64,000 bases of DNA, from positions 13,834 to 77,833 of the forward strand of contig PKRI01000005.1 of the NCBI GenBank assembly GCA_017577485.1. The letters are read 5' to 3'. How positions within the stretch are numbered: the first letter of the stretch is position 1; every line of letters begins with the position of its first letter. Below are positions 40,807 through 49,834 of this stretch, piece by piece. A model generated the notes under the pieces. That model had not been told where the DNA came from and made no database searches. It worked only from the letters and a program-made list of their open reading frames with translations. A program made the position numbers and the translations under genes. The stretch is from Bacillota bacterium (GTDB taxonomy: Bacteria > Bacillota > Sulfobacillia > Thermaerobacterales > RSA17).

Positions 40807-42980
40807 CCGGCGGGGGCCCGCAGCAGGCGCAGCCCGTTGGCGACGACCACCAGCGTCGCGCCGGTGTCGGCGGCGATGGCCAGCCACAGCGACAGGCGGC
40901 CGGCCGCCAGCAGGACCAGCGCCGCCGCCTTGACCGCCAGCGAGAACGCCACGTTCTGGCGGATGACCCCCAGGGCCCGGCGGGCCAGGTCCAGGGCCCG
41001 CGGCAGCCGGTCCAGGTCGTCTCCCATCAGGACCACGCCGGCGGTTTCCACGGCGGCGGCGGTGCCGGCCGCGCCCATGGCCACCCCTACCGAGGCCCGG
41101 GCCAGGGCCGGCGCGTCGTTGATGCCGTCGCCCACGTAGAGGACCCCGCCGCCCTCTTCCGCCTCCAGGGCCTCGATTGCCCGCATCTTGCCCTCCGGCA
41201 GCAGCCGGCAGCGTACCTCGTCGATGCCCACCGCCGCCGCCACCCGGCGGGCGGCGGGCTCGGCGTCGCCGGTGAGCATGACGATGCGGCGGACCCCTGC
41301 CGCCCGCAGCCGGCTGATCAGCGCGGCCGCCCCGGGGCGGATCTCGTCGGCCAGGGCGATGAGGCCCAGCCAGCAGGCGGGACGCCCGGGGCTGGCCAGG
41401 CGGGCCACGGCCACCACGGTCTTGCCCCCGGCCTCCAGGGCGGAGGCGGGAGCGGCGGCAGCGGACGGGTCCAGGCCGGCCTGGGCGGCTGCGAAAGCCA
41501 GGGTGCCCACCACCACGTCCATGCCCTGGACGCGGGCCCGGACGCCCTGCCCCGGATAGACCTCAAAGGATTCCGGCGGCGCCGGCTCGAGGCCCCGGGC
41601 CCGCGCCGCGGCCACCACGGCCCGCCCCAGCGGGTGCTCCGACGGCATCTGGGCCGCAGCGGCCAGGGCCAGCAGGCGGTCGGTGGGGGCGCCGGGCGCG
41701 GCCCCGTCCAGCCGCGCCACGTCGTCCAGCGGCACCGCGTCCGTTACCTGGGGGCGGCCCAGGGTCAGCGTGCCGGTCTTGTCCAGGGCCACCACCCGCA
41801 CGCGGCTCAGGGCCTCCAGGTGGGCACCGCCCTTGATCAGCACGCCCCAGCGGGCGGCGCGGCCGATGGCGCTGACCACCGCCACCGGCGTCGAGATCAC
41901 CAGCGCGCAGGGGCAGGCCAGGATCAGCAGCGCCAGTCCCCGGTAAAGCCAGGGTTCCCAGGGTGCCCCGCAAAGCGGCGGGACCACGGCCACCAGGGCA
42001 GCGGCCGCCACCACCGCCGGCGTGTAGCGCCGGGCGAAGTCGTCGATCCAGCGCTGGACCCGGGCGCGCCGCTGCTGGGCCTCCTCCACCATGTGGATGA
42101 TGCGGCTCAGGGTGGTGTCGCCGGCCACCCGGAGGGCGTCCACTTCCAGGTAGCCGTTCTCGCTGACGGTGCCGGCGAAGACCTCGTCGCCGGGTCCCTT
42201 GTCGACGGCCGCGGCCTCGCCGGTGATGGGGGCCTCGTTGAGGGCGGCCCGGCCGGCGGCGATGCGCCCGTCCACCGGCACGCGGCCGCCGGGCCGCACC
42301 AGCACCCGCTCGCCCACCCGGACTTCCGCCACCGGCACCGGCACGACCCGGCCGTCGCGCAGCACCTCGGCCTCGGGGGGCGTCAGGTTCATCAGGTGGC
42401 GGATGGACCGGCGGGTGCCGGCGACCGCGGCCTCCTCCAGCAGCTCTCCCAGGGAATACAGGAACACCACGGCGGCGCCCTCGCTCCACTCGCCGATGGC
42501 CGCCGCGCCCACGACCGCCAGGGTCATGAGGACGTTCATGTCGATGTGCCGCTGGCGCAGCGCCGTCCAGGCACCCCGGGCGGGCCGCAGGCCGCCTACG
42601 ACGATGGCCGCGGCCCAGGCCGTCACGGCCCAGGGCTGCCCGGCCTCCAGCGTCGAGGCCAGGAAGCCGCCGGCCGCCAGCAGCCCCGACAGCAGCGTCG
42701 CCAGCGCCCGGGACCCGCGCCACCAGGCCTCGCCGCCGTGCTCTGCGGCGGCACCGGCGCCGTCGACCCGTTCCGCCCGGTAGCCGGCCCGCCGCACCGC
42801 CGCCACCACCTCCGCGTCAACGGGGCGGTGGTGAGCCACCCGCATCAGGCCGGTGGCGAAGGACACCTCCACCTCGTCCACGCCCTCCACGGCCGACACC
42901 GCCCGCCGCACCGTCTCGGCGCAGTCGGCGCAGGTGAGGCCCGCCACGCGGTAGCGGCTGACCACCACGTCCTCAGCCAT
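40743..42980 (-). CDS. Zn/Cd/Pb-type P1B ATPase (metal efflux)
   Basis: This pump exports divalent soft metals. It has one N-terminal heavy-metal domain with TCADCAETV (residues 14-22), eight predicted spans, the channel motif CPCAL (the CPC form of ZntA/CadA and copper pumps), phosphorylation site DKTGTLT, the HP motif in SEHPLG and GDGINDAPAL. The segment after CPC lacks the features of copper pumps and the ArsR gene upstream points to Zn, Cd or Pb. The 745-residue length is normal. Overlaps arsR by eight bases. Confidence 0.9.
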   Translation of the reverse strand: MAEDVVVSRYRVAGLTCADCAETVRRAVSAVEGVDEVEVSFATGLMRVAHHRPVDAEVVAAVRRAGYRAERVDGAGAAAEHGGEAWWRGSRALATLLSGLLAAGGFLASTLEAGQPWAVTAWAAAIVVGGLRPARGAWTALRQRHIDMNVLMTLAVVGAAAIGEWSEGAAVVFLYSLGELLEEAAVAGTRRSIRHLMNLTPPEAEVLRDGRVVPVPVAEVRVGERVLVRPGGRVPVDGRIAAGRAALNEAPITGEAAAVDKGPGDEVFAGTVSENGYLEVDALRVAGDTTLSRIIHMVEEAQQRRARVQRWIDDFARRYTPAVVAAAALVAVVPPLCGAPWEPWLYRGLALLILACPCALVISTPVAVVSAIGRAARWGVLIKGGAHLEALSRVRVVALDKTGTLTLGRPQVTDAVPLDDVARLDGAAPGAPTDRLLALAAAAQMPSEHPLGRAVVAAARARGLEPAPPESFEVYPGQGVRARVQGMDVVVGTLAFAAAQAGLDPSAAAAPASALEAGGKTVVAVARLASPGRPACWLGLIALADEIRPGAAALISRLRAAGVRRIVMLTGDAEPAARRVAAAVGIDEVRCRLLPEGKMRAIEALEAEEGGGVLYVGDGINDAPALARASVGVAMGAAGTAAAVETAGVVLMGDDLDRLPRALDLARRALGVIRQNVAFSLAVKAAALVLLAAGRLSLWLAIAADTGATLVVVANGLRLLRAPAGHERRAPEPAADTTAPSRTTA

Positions 42981-43317
42981 GGCGCACGTGCTCCAGGCCC
43001 TGGCGCAGCAGTTGGACCACGTGGTCGTCGTCCAGCGCGTAGTAGGCGTGGCGCCCCACGCGCCGCTTGCGCACCAGGCGCAGGTTGCGCAGCAGGCGAA
43101 GCTGGTGGGATACGGCCGACGGCGTCAGGCCCAGAAGCCGGGCCAGATCGCCGGCGGCCCGCTCGCCGGCGCTGAGGGCGGTCAGGATGCGGATCCGTGT
43201 GGGATCGGCGATGGCCCCGAAGATCTCGGCCAGGCGCTCCACCTCGTCGCCTGCGGGCCGGGGCTCCGGTTCCGCGGCGGCAGCCTTCACGGGATCGTCA
43301 CACTCCTCCTCGTGCAC
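42973..43317 (-). CDS. ArsR/SmtB-family metal-responsive repressor
   Basis: A winged-helix repressor that releases DNA when it binds metal. Core: LAEIFGAIADPTRIRILTAL, LARLLGLTPSAVSHQLRLLRNL (recognition helix) and RRVGRHAYYALDDDHV. The C-terminal helix ends DDHVVQLLRQGLEHVRHG, with the Asp/His pattern of the alpha-5 metal site of CzrA and SmtB. No alpha-3 cysteine pair is seen, which favours Zn/Co. The GTG at 43317 is used; GTG 43290 has a better spacing from GAGGAGGAG. Coupled to the P-type ATPase. Confidence 0.9.
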   Translation of the reverse strand: MHEEECDDPVKAAAAEPEPRPAGDEVERLAEIFGAIADPTRIRILTALSAGERAAGDLARLLGLTPSAVSHQLRLLRNLRLVRKRRVGRHAYYALDDDHVVQLLRQGLEHVRHG

Positions 43318-43402
43318 CTCATCAGGACTGGCATCCCATCGCTCGCGGCGCCGCGGTCCCGCCTGCGGCGGCCGCGTTCACGATGCGGACAAAGCGGCGA
43401 AC

Positions 43403-43422
43403 AATTGAGCAAATCTTCAAAT
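43403..43422 (-). promoter_or_regulatory. Candidate ArsR-type operator
   Basis: An AT-rich inverted repeat, AATTGA then eight bases then TCAAAT, lies about 90 bases upstream of the arsR start in an otherwise GC-rich region. The size and symmetry fit ArsR/SmtB sites. Confidence 0.45.
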
Positions 43423-43430
43423 ATCCATTA

Positions 43431-43463
43431 CAACAAAACGGCGCCGGGTTCCTGCCGGCGCCG
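43431..43463 (-). terminator. Intrinsic terminator of the efp-DUF456 unit
   Basis: On the minus strand CGGCGCCGG pairs perfectly with CCGGCGCCG around a seven-base loop and is followed by TTTTGTTGT. It lies about 70 bases past the DUF456 stop and insulates that unit from arsR. Confidence 0.82.
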
Positions 43464-43532
43464 CCGGATGACCGCCTGCTCACCGCAGGTTCGCCGCTTC
43501 GACCCATCCCGGGCCGTTCAAACCGCCCTCCG

Positions 43533-43985
43533 TCAGAACACCCGCACGGCCCAGAGCGTCACCATCAGCAGGCCGATGCCGATCTGCAGCAGGATGCCGA
43601 TCCAGACGCCGGCGACCACGCGCCAGCCCACCTCGGCCGCCCGCTGGGTGCTCCGGCCGCTCAGCAACTCGCCGGCCACCGCTCCCAGCAGCGGGCCCAC
43701 CAGCAGCCCGATGGGTCCGAACACCAGCGTCCCCAGCACGCCGCCCAGGAAAGCGCCCCACACGCCCCAGCGCGAGGCGCCGGCCCGCCGGGCCATGACG
43801 GTGCCCGTCAGGTAGTCGGCGGCCATGGCCGCCACGGTCAGGGCCAGCATGCCCAGCACAAACCGGCCGCTGACCACGGTGAAGCCGGTCCCCCAGGCGT
43901 GGACCAGCACGCCGGCGAAGATCAGCGCCACGCCCGGCAGCGCCGGGACCACGGTCCCGATCAGGCCTACGGCCATCAGCACCAT
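43533..43985 (-). CDS. DUF456 membrane protein
   Basis: A 150-residue protein with four or five membrane spans and the DUF456 pattern VGLIGTVVPALPGVALIFAGVLVHAW and GAFLGGVLGTLVFGPIGLLVGPLLGA. Family members normally begin about 10 residues earlier; here the upstream in-frame codons read PAETFWTGLA after a CTG at 44018 and an in-frame stop at 44027, so the true start may be the rare codon CTG. Follows efp on the same transcript. Function unknown. Confidence 0.82.
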   Translation of the reverse strand: MVLMAVGLIGTVVPALPGVALIFAGVLVHAWGTGFTVVSGRFVLGMLALTVAAMAADYLTGTVMARRAGASRWGVWGAFLGGVLGTLVFGPIGLLVGPLLGAVAGELLSGRSTQRAAEVGWRVVAGVWIGILLQIGIGLLMVTLWAVRVF

Positions 43986-44036
43986 GGCGAGGCCGGTCCA
44001 GAACGTCTCGGCAGGCAGCCCGCCTCAACCTCCGGC

Positions 44037-44594
44037 TCAGACGCGCCCCAGGTAATGGCCGGTGCGGGTGTCGACCCGGATCACGTCGCCGGTGTTGACG
44101 AACAGCGGCACCTGGACCACGGCGCCGGTCTCCAGCTTGGCGGGCTTGGTGCCGCCGCTGACGGTGTCGCCCCGCACGCCCGGCTCGGTCTCGACCACCT
44201 GCAGTTCCACGGAGTTGGGCAGTTCCACGCCGATGATGCTGCCCTCGTACTCCAGGACCTGGACCACCATGTTCTCCTTGAGGAACTTCAGCGCGTCGCC
44301 CAGCACTTCGGCGCGGATGGGGACCTGGTCGTAGGTCTCCGTGTCCATGAAGTAGTACTCGTCGCCGCTGGAGTAGAGGTACTGCATCTCGCGCTTCTGG
44401 ATGACGGCCTGCTCGACCTTCTCGCCGGCCCTCAGCGTGCGGCTGATGGTGGCGCCGGTCTTGACGTTCCGCATGCGGACCCTGACGAAGGCGGAGCCCC
44501 GCCCCTGCTTGACGTGTTCGGCCTCGAGGATCATGTAAACGCCGTCTTCGAAGTTGATGGTCAGACCGCTGCGCAGGTCGTTGGTGGAAATCAC
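44037..44594 (-). CDS. efp: Elongation factor P
   Basis: EF-P relieves ribosome stalling at polyproline runs. The 185 residues show the three-barrel family sequence: MISTNDLRSGLTINFEDG, the modification loop EAEHVKQGRGSAFVRV, NVKTGATISRTLRAGEKVEQA, and the closing TGDVIRVDTRTGHYLGRV. The tip residue of the loop is Arg32 in KQGRGSA, as in the unmodified or rhamnosyl-type group rather than the Lys34 of E. coli; the modification state here is unknown. The start is GTG 44594. Confidence 0.95.
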   Translation of the reverse strand: MISTNDLRSGLTINFEDGVYMILEAEHVKQGRGSAFVRVRMRNVKTGATISRTLRAGEKVEQAVIQKREMQYLYSSGDEYYFMDTETYDQVPIRAEVLGDALKFLKENMVVQVLEYEGSIIGVELPNSVELQVVETEPGVRGDTVSGGTKPAKLETGAVVQVPLFVNTGDVIRVDTRTGHYLGRV

Positions 44595-44663
44595 GTCGCT
44601 GTACCTCCCCGCCGGACCGCCCCGGCACCACCGGGCCTTCCCGGCTTAAGTAGAGCCGGAACG

Positions 44664-44693
44664 ATACTAACGTAAGGATTTTCGCCCTCGCAA
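44664..44693 (-). promoter_or_regulatory. efp: Candidate sigma-A promoter of efp
   Basis: The minus strand has TTGCGA (44693-44688), 18 bases, then TAGTAT (44669-44664), about 70 bases before the efp start, in an AT-richer segment between two divergent genes. Confidence 0.5.
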
Positions 44694-44754
44694 CCAGAAA
44701 TCGCTAATCGTATTCCCCCGGCCGACCGACGACAAAGACAGGAGGTGGACCCCA

Positions 44755-45855
44755 TTGCGGCGGGGCATGATCCTCAGCCTGGTGGGAGACCAGAAGCAGG
44801 GTCGCTGGCGCGGCCGGGTTGAGCTGCTGCTGGTGGCGGTGCTCCTGGCCGCGGCCACGTGGTTCGTCTACGCGACCGGCGGCACGCGCTACCCGTACCT
44901 GCACGTGCTTTACATTCCCGTGATCCTGGCCGCCTTTGCCGCCGGTCTCCCCGGCGGGATCCTGGCCGGCATCGCCGCCGGCCTGGCCGTCGGCCCCTGG
45001 ATGCCCCTCGACGTCGCCTCCGGAACGCCGCAGACCACCGTGGGCTGGGTCTACCGCACCTTCTTCTTCGCCCTGGTTGGGGGCCTGACCGGCGGCCTGC
45101 GCACCCTGCTGCGCTCGCGGCTGGACGCCGTGGATTCCCTGGCCCGCAGCCTCCACCACGTCCATGCGCACACCCTGGAAGCCTTCGCCCGCTCGGTGGC
45201 CCTCCGGGACGAGGGCACCGGCGGCCACTGCGAGCGGGTGGCCCTGAACGCCTACACCATGGGCGAGGCGCTGGGCCTCGACCCCCATGAACTGCGCGAC
45301 CTGTACTGGGCCGGGCTGCTCCACGACCTGGGGAAGATCGCCATCCCCGAAAACATCCTGCTCAAGCCCGGTCCCCTGACCGAGGACGAGATGGCCCTGG
45401 TGCGGCGGCACACCATCGTGGGCGCCGAACTGCTGGCGTCGGTGGCCGAGGACTACCGGCAGATCGCCCTGGGCGTGCGCCACCATCACGAGCGCTGGGA
45501 CGGCACCGGCTACCCCGACGGCCTGGCCGGCCCGGCCATCCCCCTGATCGCCAGGATCCTGGCCGTGGTCGACGTCTTCGAAGCTCTGACCTGCGACCGG
45601 CCGTACCGCCAGGCCTGGGATCCCGAACGGGCGCTGGCCTACCTGCGGGAGCAGTCCGGCAGCCACTTCGACCCGGCCCTGGTGCCCGTGTTCGACAACC
45701 TGTTCCGCCAGGGGCGCATCTACACCGCCCGCGACCCGCTACCGTCCCCGAGGCAGGTGGTGCACCTGCCGTTCAACGGGGTGTCCGCGGTGGCCGGCGG
45801 CGCCGCCGCGGACGGGCGCCGGCAGCAGGTGCGCCGGCGCCTCTCCTTCGGCTGA
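44755..45855 (+). CDS. Membrane HD-GYP domain protein (cyclic-di-GMP phosphodiesterase-like)
   Basis: The first 120 residues form about four membrane spans (LLLVAVLLAAATWFVYATGG, then YPYLHVLYIPVILAAFAAGL and two more) like the KdpD-type sensor region. A short helix links it to an HD-GYP domain: HCERVALNAYTMGEALGL, LLHDLGKIAIPENILLKPGP, HHHERWDGTGYPDGL and VVDVFEALTCDRPYR. All metal-ligand histidines and aspartates are present, so it is probably an active phosphodiesterase. The TTG start at 44755 follows AGGAGGTGG. Its signal is unknown. Confidence 0.9.
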   Translation: MRRGMILSLVGDQKQGRWRGRVELLLVAVLLAAATWFVYATGGTRYPYLHVLYIPVILAAFAAGLPGGILAGIAAGLAVGPWMPLDVASGTPQTTVGWVYRTFFFALVGGLTGGLRTLLRSRLDAVDSLARSLHHVHAHTLEAFARSVALRDEGTGGHCERVALNAYTMGEALGLDPHELRDLYWAGLLHDLGKIAIPENILLKPGPLTEDEMALVRRHTIVGAELLASVAEDYRQIALGVRHHHERWDGTGYPDGLAGPAIPLIARILAVVDVFEALTCDRPYRQAWDPERALAYLREQSGSHFDPALVPVFDNLFRQGRIYTARDPLPSPRQVVHLPFNGVSAVAGGAAADGRRQQVRRRLSFG

Positions 45856-45879
45856 CGGCAGGGCCGCCGGCTCACCCGT

Positions 45880-47991
45880 TCACAGGGCCGCAGGTTCCTG
45901 CTGGGCTTCCGCCGCGGCCAGCGCCTCGTCCACCAGCTCCACGAAGTCCTTGACCGCCACCTGCTCGGCGGCGCCGACGCTGCGCAGCCCGTCCTCCATC
46001 ATCTGCAGGCAGAAGGGACAGGCGGTGCAGATGGTACCGGCGCCGGTGGCCACGGCTTCCTCGACCCGGTTGCGGTTGATCTTGCCGCCGGCGTGGTCCT
46101 CGAAGAAGGCGTGGCCGCCGCCGGCGCCGCAGCAGAAGGAGCGCCGGCCCGCACGCGTCATCTCCACCCGTTCGACGCCCAGGCGGTCCAGGACGGCGCG
46201 GGGTTCGTCGAACACGCCGTTGTAGCGGCCCAGGTAGCAGGGGTCGTGGTAGGTGATCTTTTCCTTAAGGGACGCCGGCAACTGGAGCCGCCCGCTGTCG
46301 ATCAACTCCTGCACGAACTGGGTGTGGTGGACCACCTCGAAGAAGCCGCCAAGCTGCCGGTAGTCGCTGCCCAGGGTCTGCAGGCAGTGGGGGCAGTGGG
46401 CGACGATGCGCTTCACCTTGTACCGCTGCAGGGTCTCGATGTTGGCGCGCGCCAGCATGTCGTAGTGGAACTCGTTGCCGGTGCGCCGCGCCACGTCGCC
46501 GGTGCACTGCTCCTCGTCGCCCAGCACCGCGAACCTGACGCCGGCCCGGTTCATGACCCGCACCAGCGCCCGGGCGATGCGCTGCAGCCGCTCGTCGTAG
46601 GCGGCGGCGCAGCCCACCCAGTAGAGGATTTCGATCTCCTCGGGATCCTCCACCTCGGCCATCACCCGCACCGGCAGGTCCCGGTACCAGTCGGTGCGGC
46701 CCGTGGTGGCGCCGCGGATGGGGTGCTGCCGCACCTCCAGGCCCTGCACGGCCTCGGCCACGCCCTCGGGCATCTGGGCCTGTTCCATGGCCAGGTTCTG
46801 CCGCAGTTGCAGGATGAGCGGCACATGCTCGATCTCCACCGGGCAGATGTTCTCGCAGGCCCGGCAGGTGGTGCAGGCCCAGAGGGTCTCGGCCTTGATG
46901 ACGTCGGGCGCCAGGGGCGGCATCTCGGCCATGATCTGCTCGAACACGTCCTGCTGGCCGGCGGCCCGGGCCCGGCCCGCCGCCAGGTAGCGGTCGGCGT
47001 TGGCCCGGATGTGGTCGCGCAGGTCCAGGATCACCCGCTTGGGCGACAGCGGCTTGCCCTCGGCATAGGCCGGGCACTGGGACTGGCACAACCCGCACTC
47101 GGTACAGGCGTCCAGGTCCATCAACTGCTTCCAGGTCATCTCGAAGGGCGTGCGGATCCCCAGGACGGCCACGGCCTGCTCGTCCTCGAAGTTCACCGGG
47201 TCGGGGATGCTGCGCGCCTCCAGGTTGGCGAAGAAGATGTTCAGGGGGCTGGTGACCAGGTGGGCCAGCTTGGTGAAGGGGACGGCCGCCAGCAGCACGT
47301 GCCAGGACAGCATGTGGGCCACCCACATCACCCGGTGGATCACCAGCAGCGTCGGCTCGTCCCAGATGGACGCCAGGGCCAGGCCCGTCAGGTAGCCAAA
47401 AGGCGACCAGAGCGCCCAGATGTCGCCGGTGACCACCAGGCGAATCCCCTCGACGGGATAACCGCTGGCGACGATCACGAAGAACGCCGCCAGGATCAGC
47501 CCGTCCACGGGATTGCCGTGCTCCAGGCGGGGCACCCGGATCACGTAGCGGCGCCAGAGGGCGATGATCAAGCCCACGCAGAACCACACGCCGGCCAGGT
47601 CCAGGACCAGGCTCTGGAAGTACAGATAGAAGTAGCCCCGCATGATGGGGATGCCCAGGTCGTGGTGGATGGCCACCACCATGGTCCCCACCAGCAGCAG
47701 CATGAACGAGAAGTACATGCTGATGTGCATGAAGCCGGCGATGCGGTCCCGGAAGAGGTTGGCCTGCAGCAGCGCCGCGCGGAACACCAGTTTGAGCCGG
47801 CGCCAGGGCTGGTCCCAGCGGATCTCCGGCTTGCCCAGGCGCCAGATCCGCAGCCGCCGCCAGAAGCCGTAGCAGCACACGGCCAGGGCCGCGGCCGCGG
47901 ACAGGTACATCAGCCAGATCATGGCCGGGACGGTGTTCCACTGGACTTCCCGGGTCGCCTCACTGGCTGCCTGCGCCAGCGTCCACGTCAT
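45880..47991 (-). CDS. Membrane Fe-S oxidoreductase, probable ETF:menaquinone oxidoreductase (EMO)
   Basis: Residues 20-250 contain about six membrane spans of the cytochrome-b-like/NarI type with several membrane histidines. A ferredoxin domain follows with CTECGLCQSQCP (about 300-311) and CTTCRACENICP (about 385-396) for two [4Fe-4S] clusters. Two HdrB-like CCG domains end the protein, with YWVGCAA, CPHC, HDPCYLGRYNG, FCCGAGGG and CTACPFC. It stands directly after etfB and etfA, the arrangement of the EMO enzymes that pass acyl-CoA dehydrogenase electrons from ETF to menaquinone. That role is inferred from architecture and context. Confidence 0.85.
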   Translation of the reverse strand: MTWTLAQAASEATREVQWNTVPAMIWLMYLSAAAALAVCCYGFWRRLRIWRLGKPEIRWDQPWRRLKLVFRAALLQANLFRDRIAGFMHISMYFSFMLLLVGTMVVAIHHDLGIPIMRGYFYLYFQSLVLDLAGVWFCVGLIIALWRRYVIRVPRLEHGNPVDGLILAAFFVIVASGYPVEGIRLVVTGDIWALWSPFGYLTGLALASIWDEPTLLVIHRVMWVAHMLSWHVLLAAVPFTKLAHLVTSPLNIFFANLEARSIPDPVNFEDEQAVAVLGIRTPFEMTWKQLMDLDACTECGLCQSQCPAYAEGKPLSPKRVILDLRDHIRANADRYLAAGRARAAGQQDVFEQIMAEMPPLAPDVIKAETLWACTTCRACENICPVEIEHVPLILQLRQNLAMEQAQMPEGVAEAVQGLEVRQHPIRGATTGRTDWYRDLPVRVMAEVEDPEEIEILYWVGCAAAYDERLQRIARALVRVMNRAGVRFAVLGDEEQCTGDVARRTGNEFHYDMLARANIETLQRYKVKRIVAHCPHCLQTLGSDYRQLGGFFEVVHHTQFVQELIDSGRLQLPASLKEKITYHDPCYLGRYNGVFDEPRAVLDRLGVERVEMTRAGRRSFCCGAGGGHAFFEDHAGGKINRNRVEEAVATGAGTICTACPFCLQMMEDGLRSVGAAEQVAVKDFVELVDEALAAAEAQQEPAAL

Positions 47992-48042
47992 GGCTCGTTG
48001 ACCCTCCAGTCGTCATGGTGTCGGCCTCAGGCCGGCGGGGCC

Positions 48043-49002
48043 TCAGGCCAGCTCGCGCTTCACCGCCTCGATCAGAGCCGGCAGCAGCTTTTCGTACTCC
48101 ATGACGACCCCGAGCCTCGCGACCTTGAAGATGGGAGCATCCGGGTTCTTGTTGATGGCCACCACGGCCTTGGCCCCGCTGATCCCGGCCAGGTGCTGGC
48201 TGGCGCCGGAGATGCCCACGGCGAAGTAGACATCGGGCGCCACCATCTTGCCGGTCTGGCCCACCTGCCATTCGGGCGGGGCCCAACCCTCGTCCACCGC
48301 CGCCAGGGAGGCGCCGACGGCACCCCCCAGCAGTTCCGCCAACTCGGCCAGTCGCTGGAAGCCTTCGGGCCCGCCGAGGCCGCGCCCGCCCGAGACCACC
48401 ACCCGGGCTTCCTCCAGGCGCGGGCCCTCCTGGCGGCCCTCCTCCCGCTGCACGACCCGGACGGCGGTATCGACGGCGACGGCCTCCAGCACGTCGACGG
48501 CCGCTTCGCCCGCGCCCTCCTCGGCAGCCTCGAAGGCGCCGGAGCGAACCGTCACCACCGCCGGGCTACGCCGCAGAACCACGTCGGCCAGGGCCTTCCC
48601 GCCGAAGACCGGCCGGGTCCAGATCACGCGCCCGTCCTCGACCCGGACGTCGACCGCGTCGTTGAGGGCCGACCCGCCCAGGCGCGCCGCCAGGCGCGGC
48701 CCGGCCTGCACGCCCAGGTGATCGGCGGCCAGCAGCACCACCGACGCGCCCAGGCGCCGGGCACCCTGAGCCAGGTTCTCGATGATGGGTTCCACGGCAC
48801 CGCTCGCATCGTTCAACTCGATGGCGACGGCCCGGCCGATGCCGAAGGCGCCGGCACGGCGGGCAGCCGCCTCGGCCTCCGGGCCCACCGCCAGGTAGGC
48901 CACCTGGCTGCCCAGATCGCCGGCCAGGCGCCGGGCGACCGTCACCAGTTCCCGCTGGGCCCTGGAGAGTTCTTGTCCACCACGACCTGCGATGACGATC
49001 AT
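48043..49002 (-). CDS. etfA: Electron transfer flavoprotein, alpha subunit
   Basis: EtfA holds the FAD that shuttles electrons from acyl-CoA dehydrogenases. The C-terminal FAD domain has VVSGGRGLGGPEGFQRLAEL, VGQTGKMVAPDVYFAVGISGASQHLAGI and VAINKNPDAPIFKVA. The N-terminal domain begins MIVIAGRGGQEL. 319 residues is normal. It lies between etfB and the membrane Fe-S oxidoreductase on one transcript. Confidence 0.95.
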   Translation of the reverse strand: MIVIAGRGGQELSRAQRELVTVARRLAGDLGSQVAYLAVGPEAEAAARRAGAFGIGRAVAIELNDASGAVEPIIENLAQGARRLGASVVLLAADHLGVQAGPRLAARLGGSALNDAVDVRVEDGRVIWTRPVFGGKALADVVLRRSPAVVTVRSGAFEAAEEGAGEAAVDVLEAVAVDTAVRVVQREEGRQEGPRLEEARVVVSGGRGLGGPEGFQRLAELAELLGGAVGASLAAVDEGWAPPEWQVGQTGKMVAPDVYFAVGISGASQHLAGISGAKAVVAINKNPDAPIFKVARLGVVMEYEKLLPALIEAVKRELA

Positions 49003-49027
49003 CGACGGAACACCCCCAGCGCCTGGA

Positions 49028-49834
49028 TCACAGCAGTTTCAACTCTTTCAACCGGCGGACCAGCGTGGCGGCCACCTCGGCCGGGTCGTCGCCGGAGATG
49101 AATTCACACTGGCTCTCCCGCTCGGGGATCCGCAGCCGCAGCACCTCGCCGCCGGCCAGGTCCGCCAGGGCGGCGGCGTCCAGGCCCAGGTCCGCCGGCG
49201 ACCATTGGGTGATGGGCTGGCGCCGGGAGGCCATCAGGTCCTGGACCCGCGGCAGCCGCAGCACGTTGCGCTCGTCGTTGGTGACGGTCACCACCAGCGG
49301 CGGCCGCGCCTCCACCACCTCGCGGCCGTCGGGGCCCTGCCGCGTCAGCCGCAGCACGCCGCCGTCCAGCTCCGCGCGCTGCACCAGGGAGACGCAGGGC
49401 CACCCCAACCGCTCCGCCACCAGGTAGCCCACCTGCCCATGGTCCCAGTCGCCCGCCTGGCGGCCGGCCACCACCAGGTCGACGCCGCCCAGTTTCTCGA
49501 CGGCGCGGGCCAGGATCTCGGCGGTCTGGGCAGGGTCCAGGTCGTCGTGACCGGAGGTGTCCACCAGCACGGCCTGGTCGGCCCGGACGGCCAGCGCCTT
49601 GCGCAGCGACTCCACCGCCTCCTGCCCGTCGGCGGTGATCACCGAAACCTTCTCGGCCGCGCCGGCGTCCTTCAGCTGCAGGGCCACCTCCAGGGCGTTG
49701 CGCTCGTACGGACCCAGCACCTCGCCGGCGATGCCCGCGGCGGGCCGCTTGCCCGAGGCGTCGATCTGGAAGCGAGCGGCCGGGACTTCAGGGTCCAGCA
49801 CCTGCTTGATCAGGACGGCCACATGGAGTCCCAA
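49028..49834 (-). CDS. etfB: Electron transfer flavoprotein, beta subunit
   Basis: EtfB is the AMP-binding partner of EtfA and docks with dehydrogenases. Typical blocks: VAVLIKQVLDPEVP at the N-terminus, NALEVALQLKDAGAAEKVSVIT, DLVVAGRQAGDWDHGQVGYLVAE and the dehydrogenase-recognition loop near LPRVQDLMASRRQPI. TTG 49834 follows GGGAGGT by seven bases; GTG 49822 is the alternative. It is the first gene of etfB-etfA-EMO. Confidence 0.95.
   Translation of the reverse strand: MGLHVAVLIKQVLDPEVPAARFQIDASGKRPAAGIAGEVLGPYERNALEVALQLKDAGAAEKVSVITADGQEAVESLRKALAVRADQAVLVDTSGHDDLDPAQTAEILARAVEKLGGVDLVVAGRQAGDWDHGQVGYLVAERLGWPCVSLVQRAELDGGVLRLTRQGPDGREVVEARPPLVVTVTNDERNVLRLPRVQDLMASRRQPITQWSPADLGLDAAALADLAGGEVLRLRIPERESQCEFISGDDPAEVAATLVRRLKELKLL

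Noticed and set aside
40278..43175. A 965-codon open frame on the plus strand
   Set aside because: Out of frame with the SpoVB-like gene and antisense to the P-type ATPase; low-complexity composition.
46093..49101. A 1002-codon open frame on the plus strand
   Set aside because: It lies antisense to the Fe-S oxidoreductase, etfA and etfB genes. Its His/Gln/Pro-rich composition is what the complement of GC-rich coding sequence gives.
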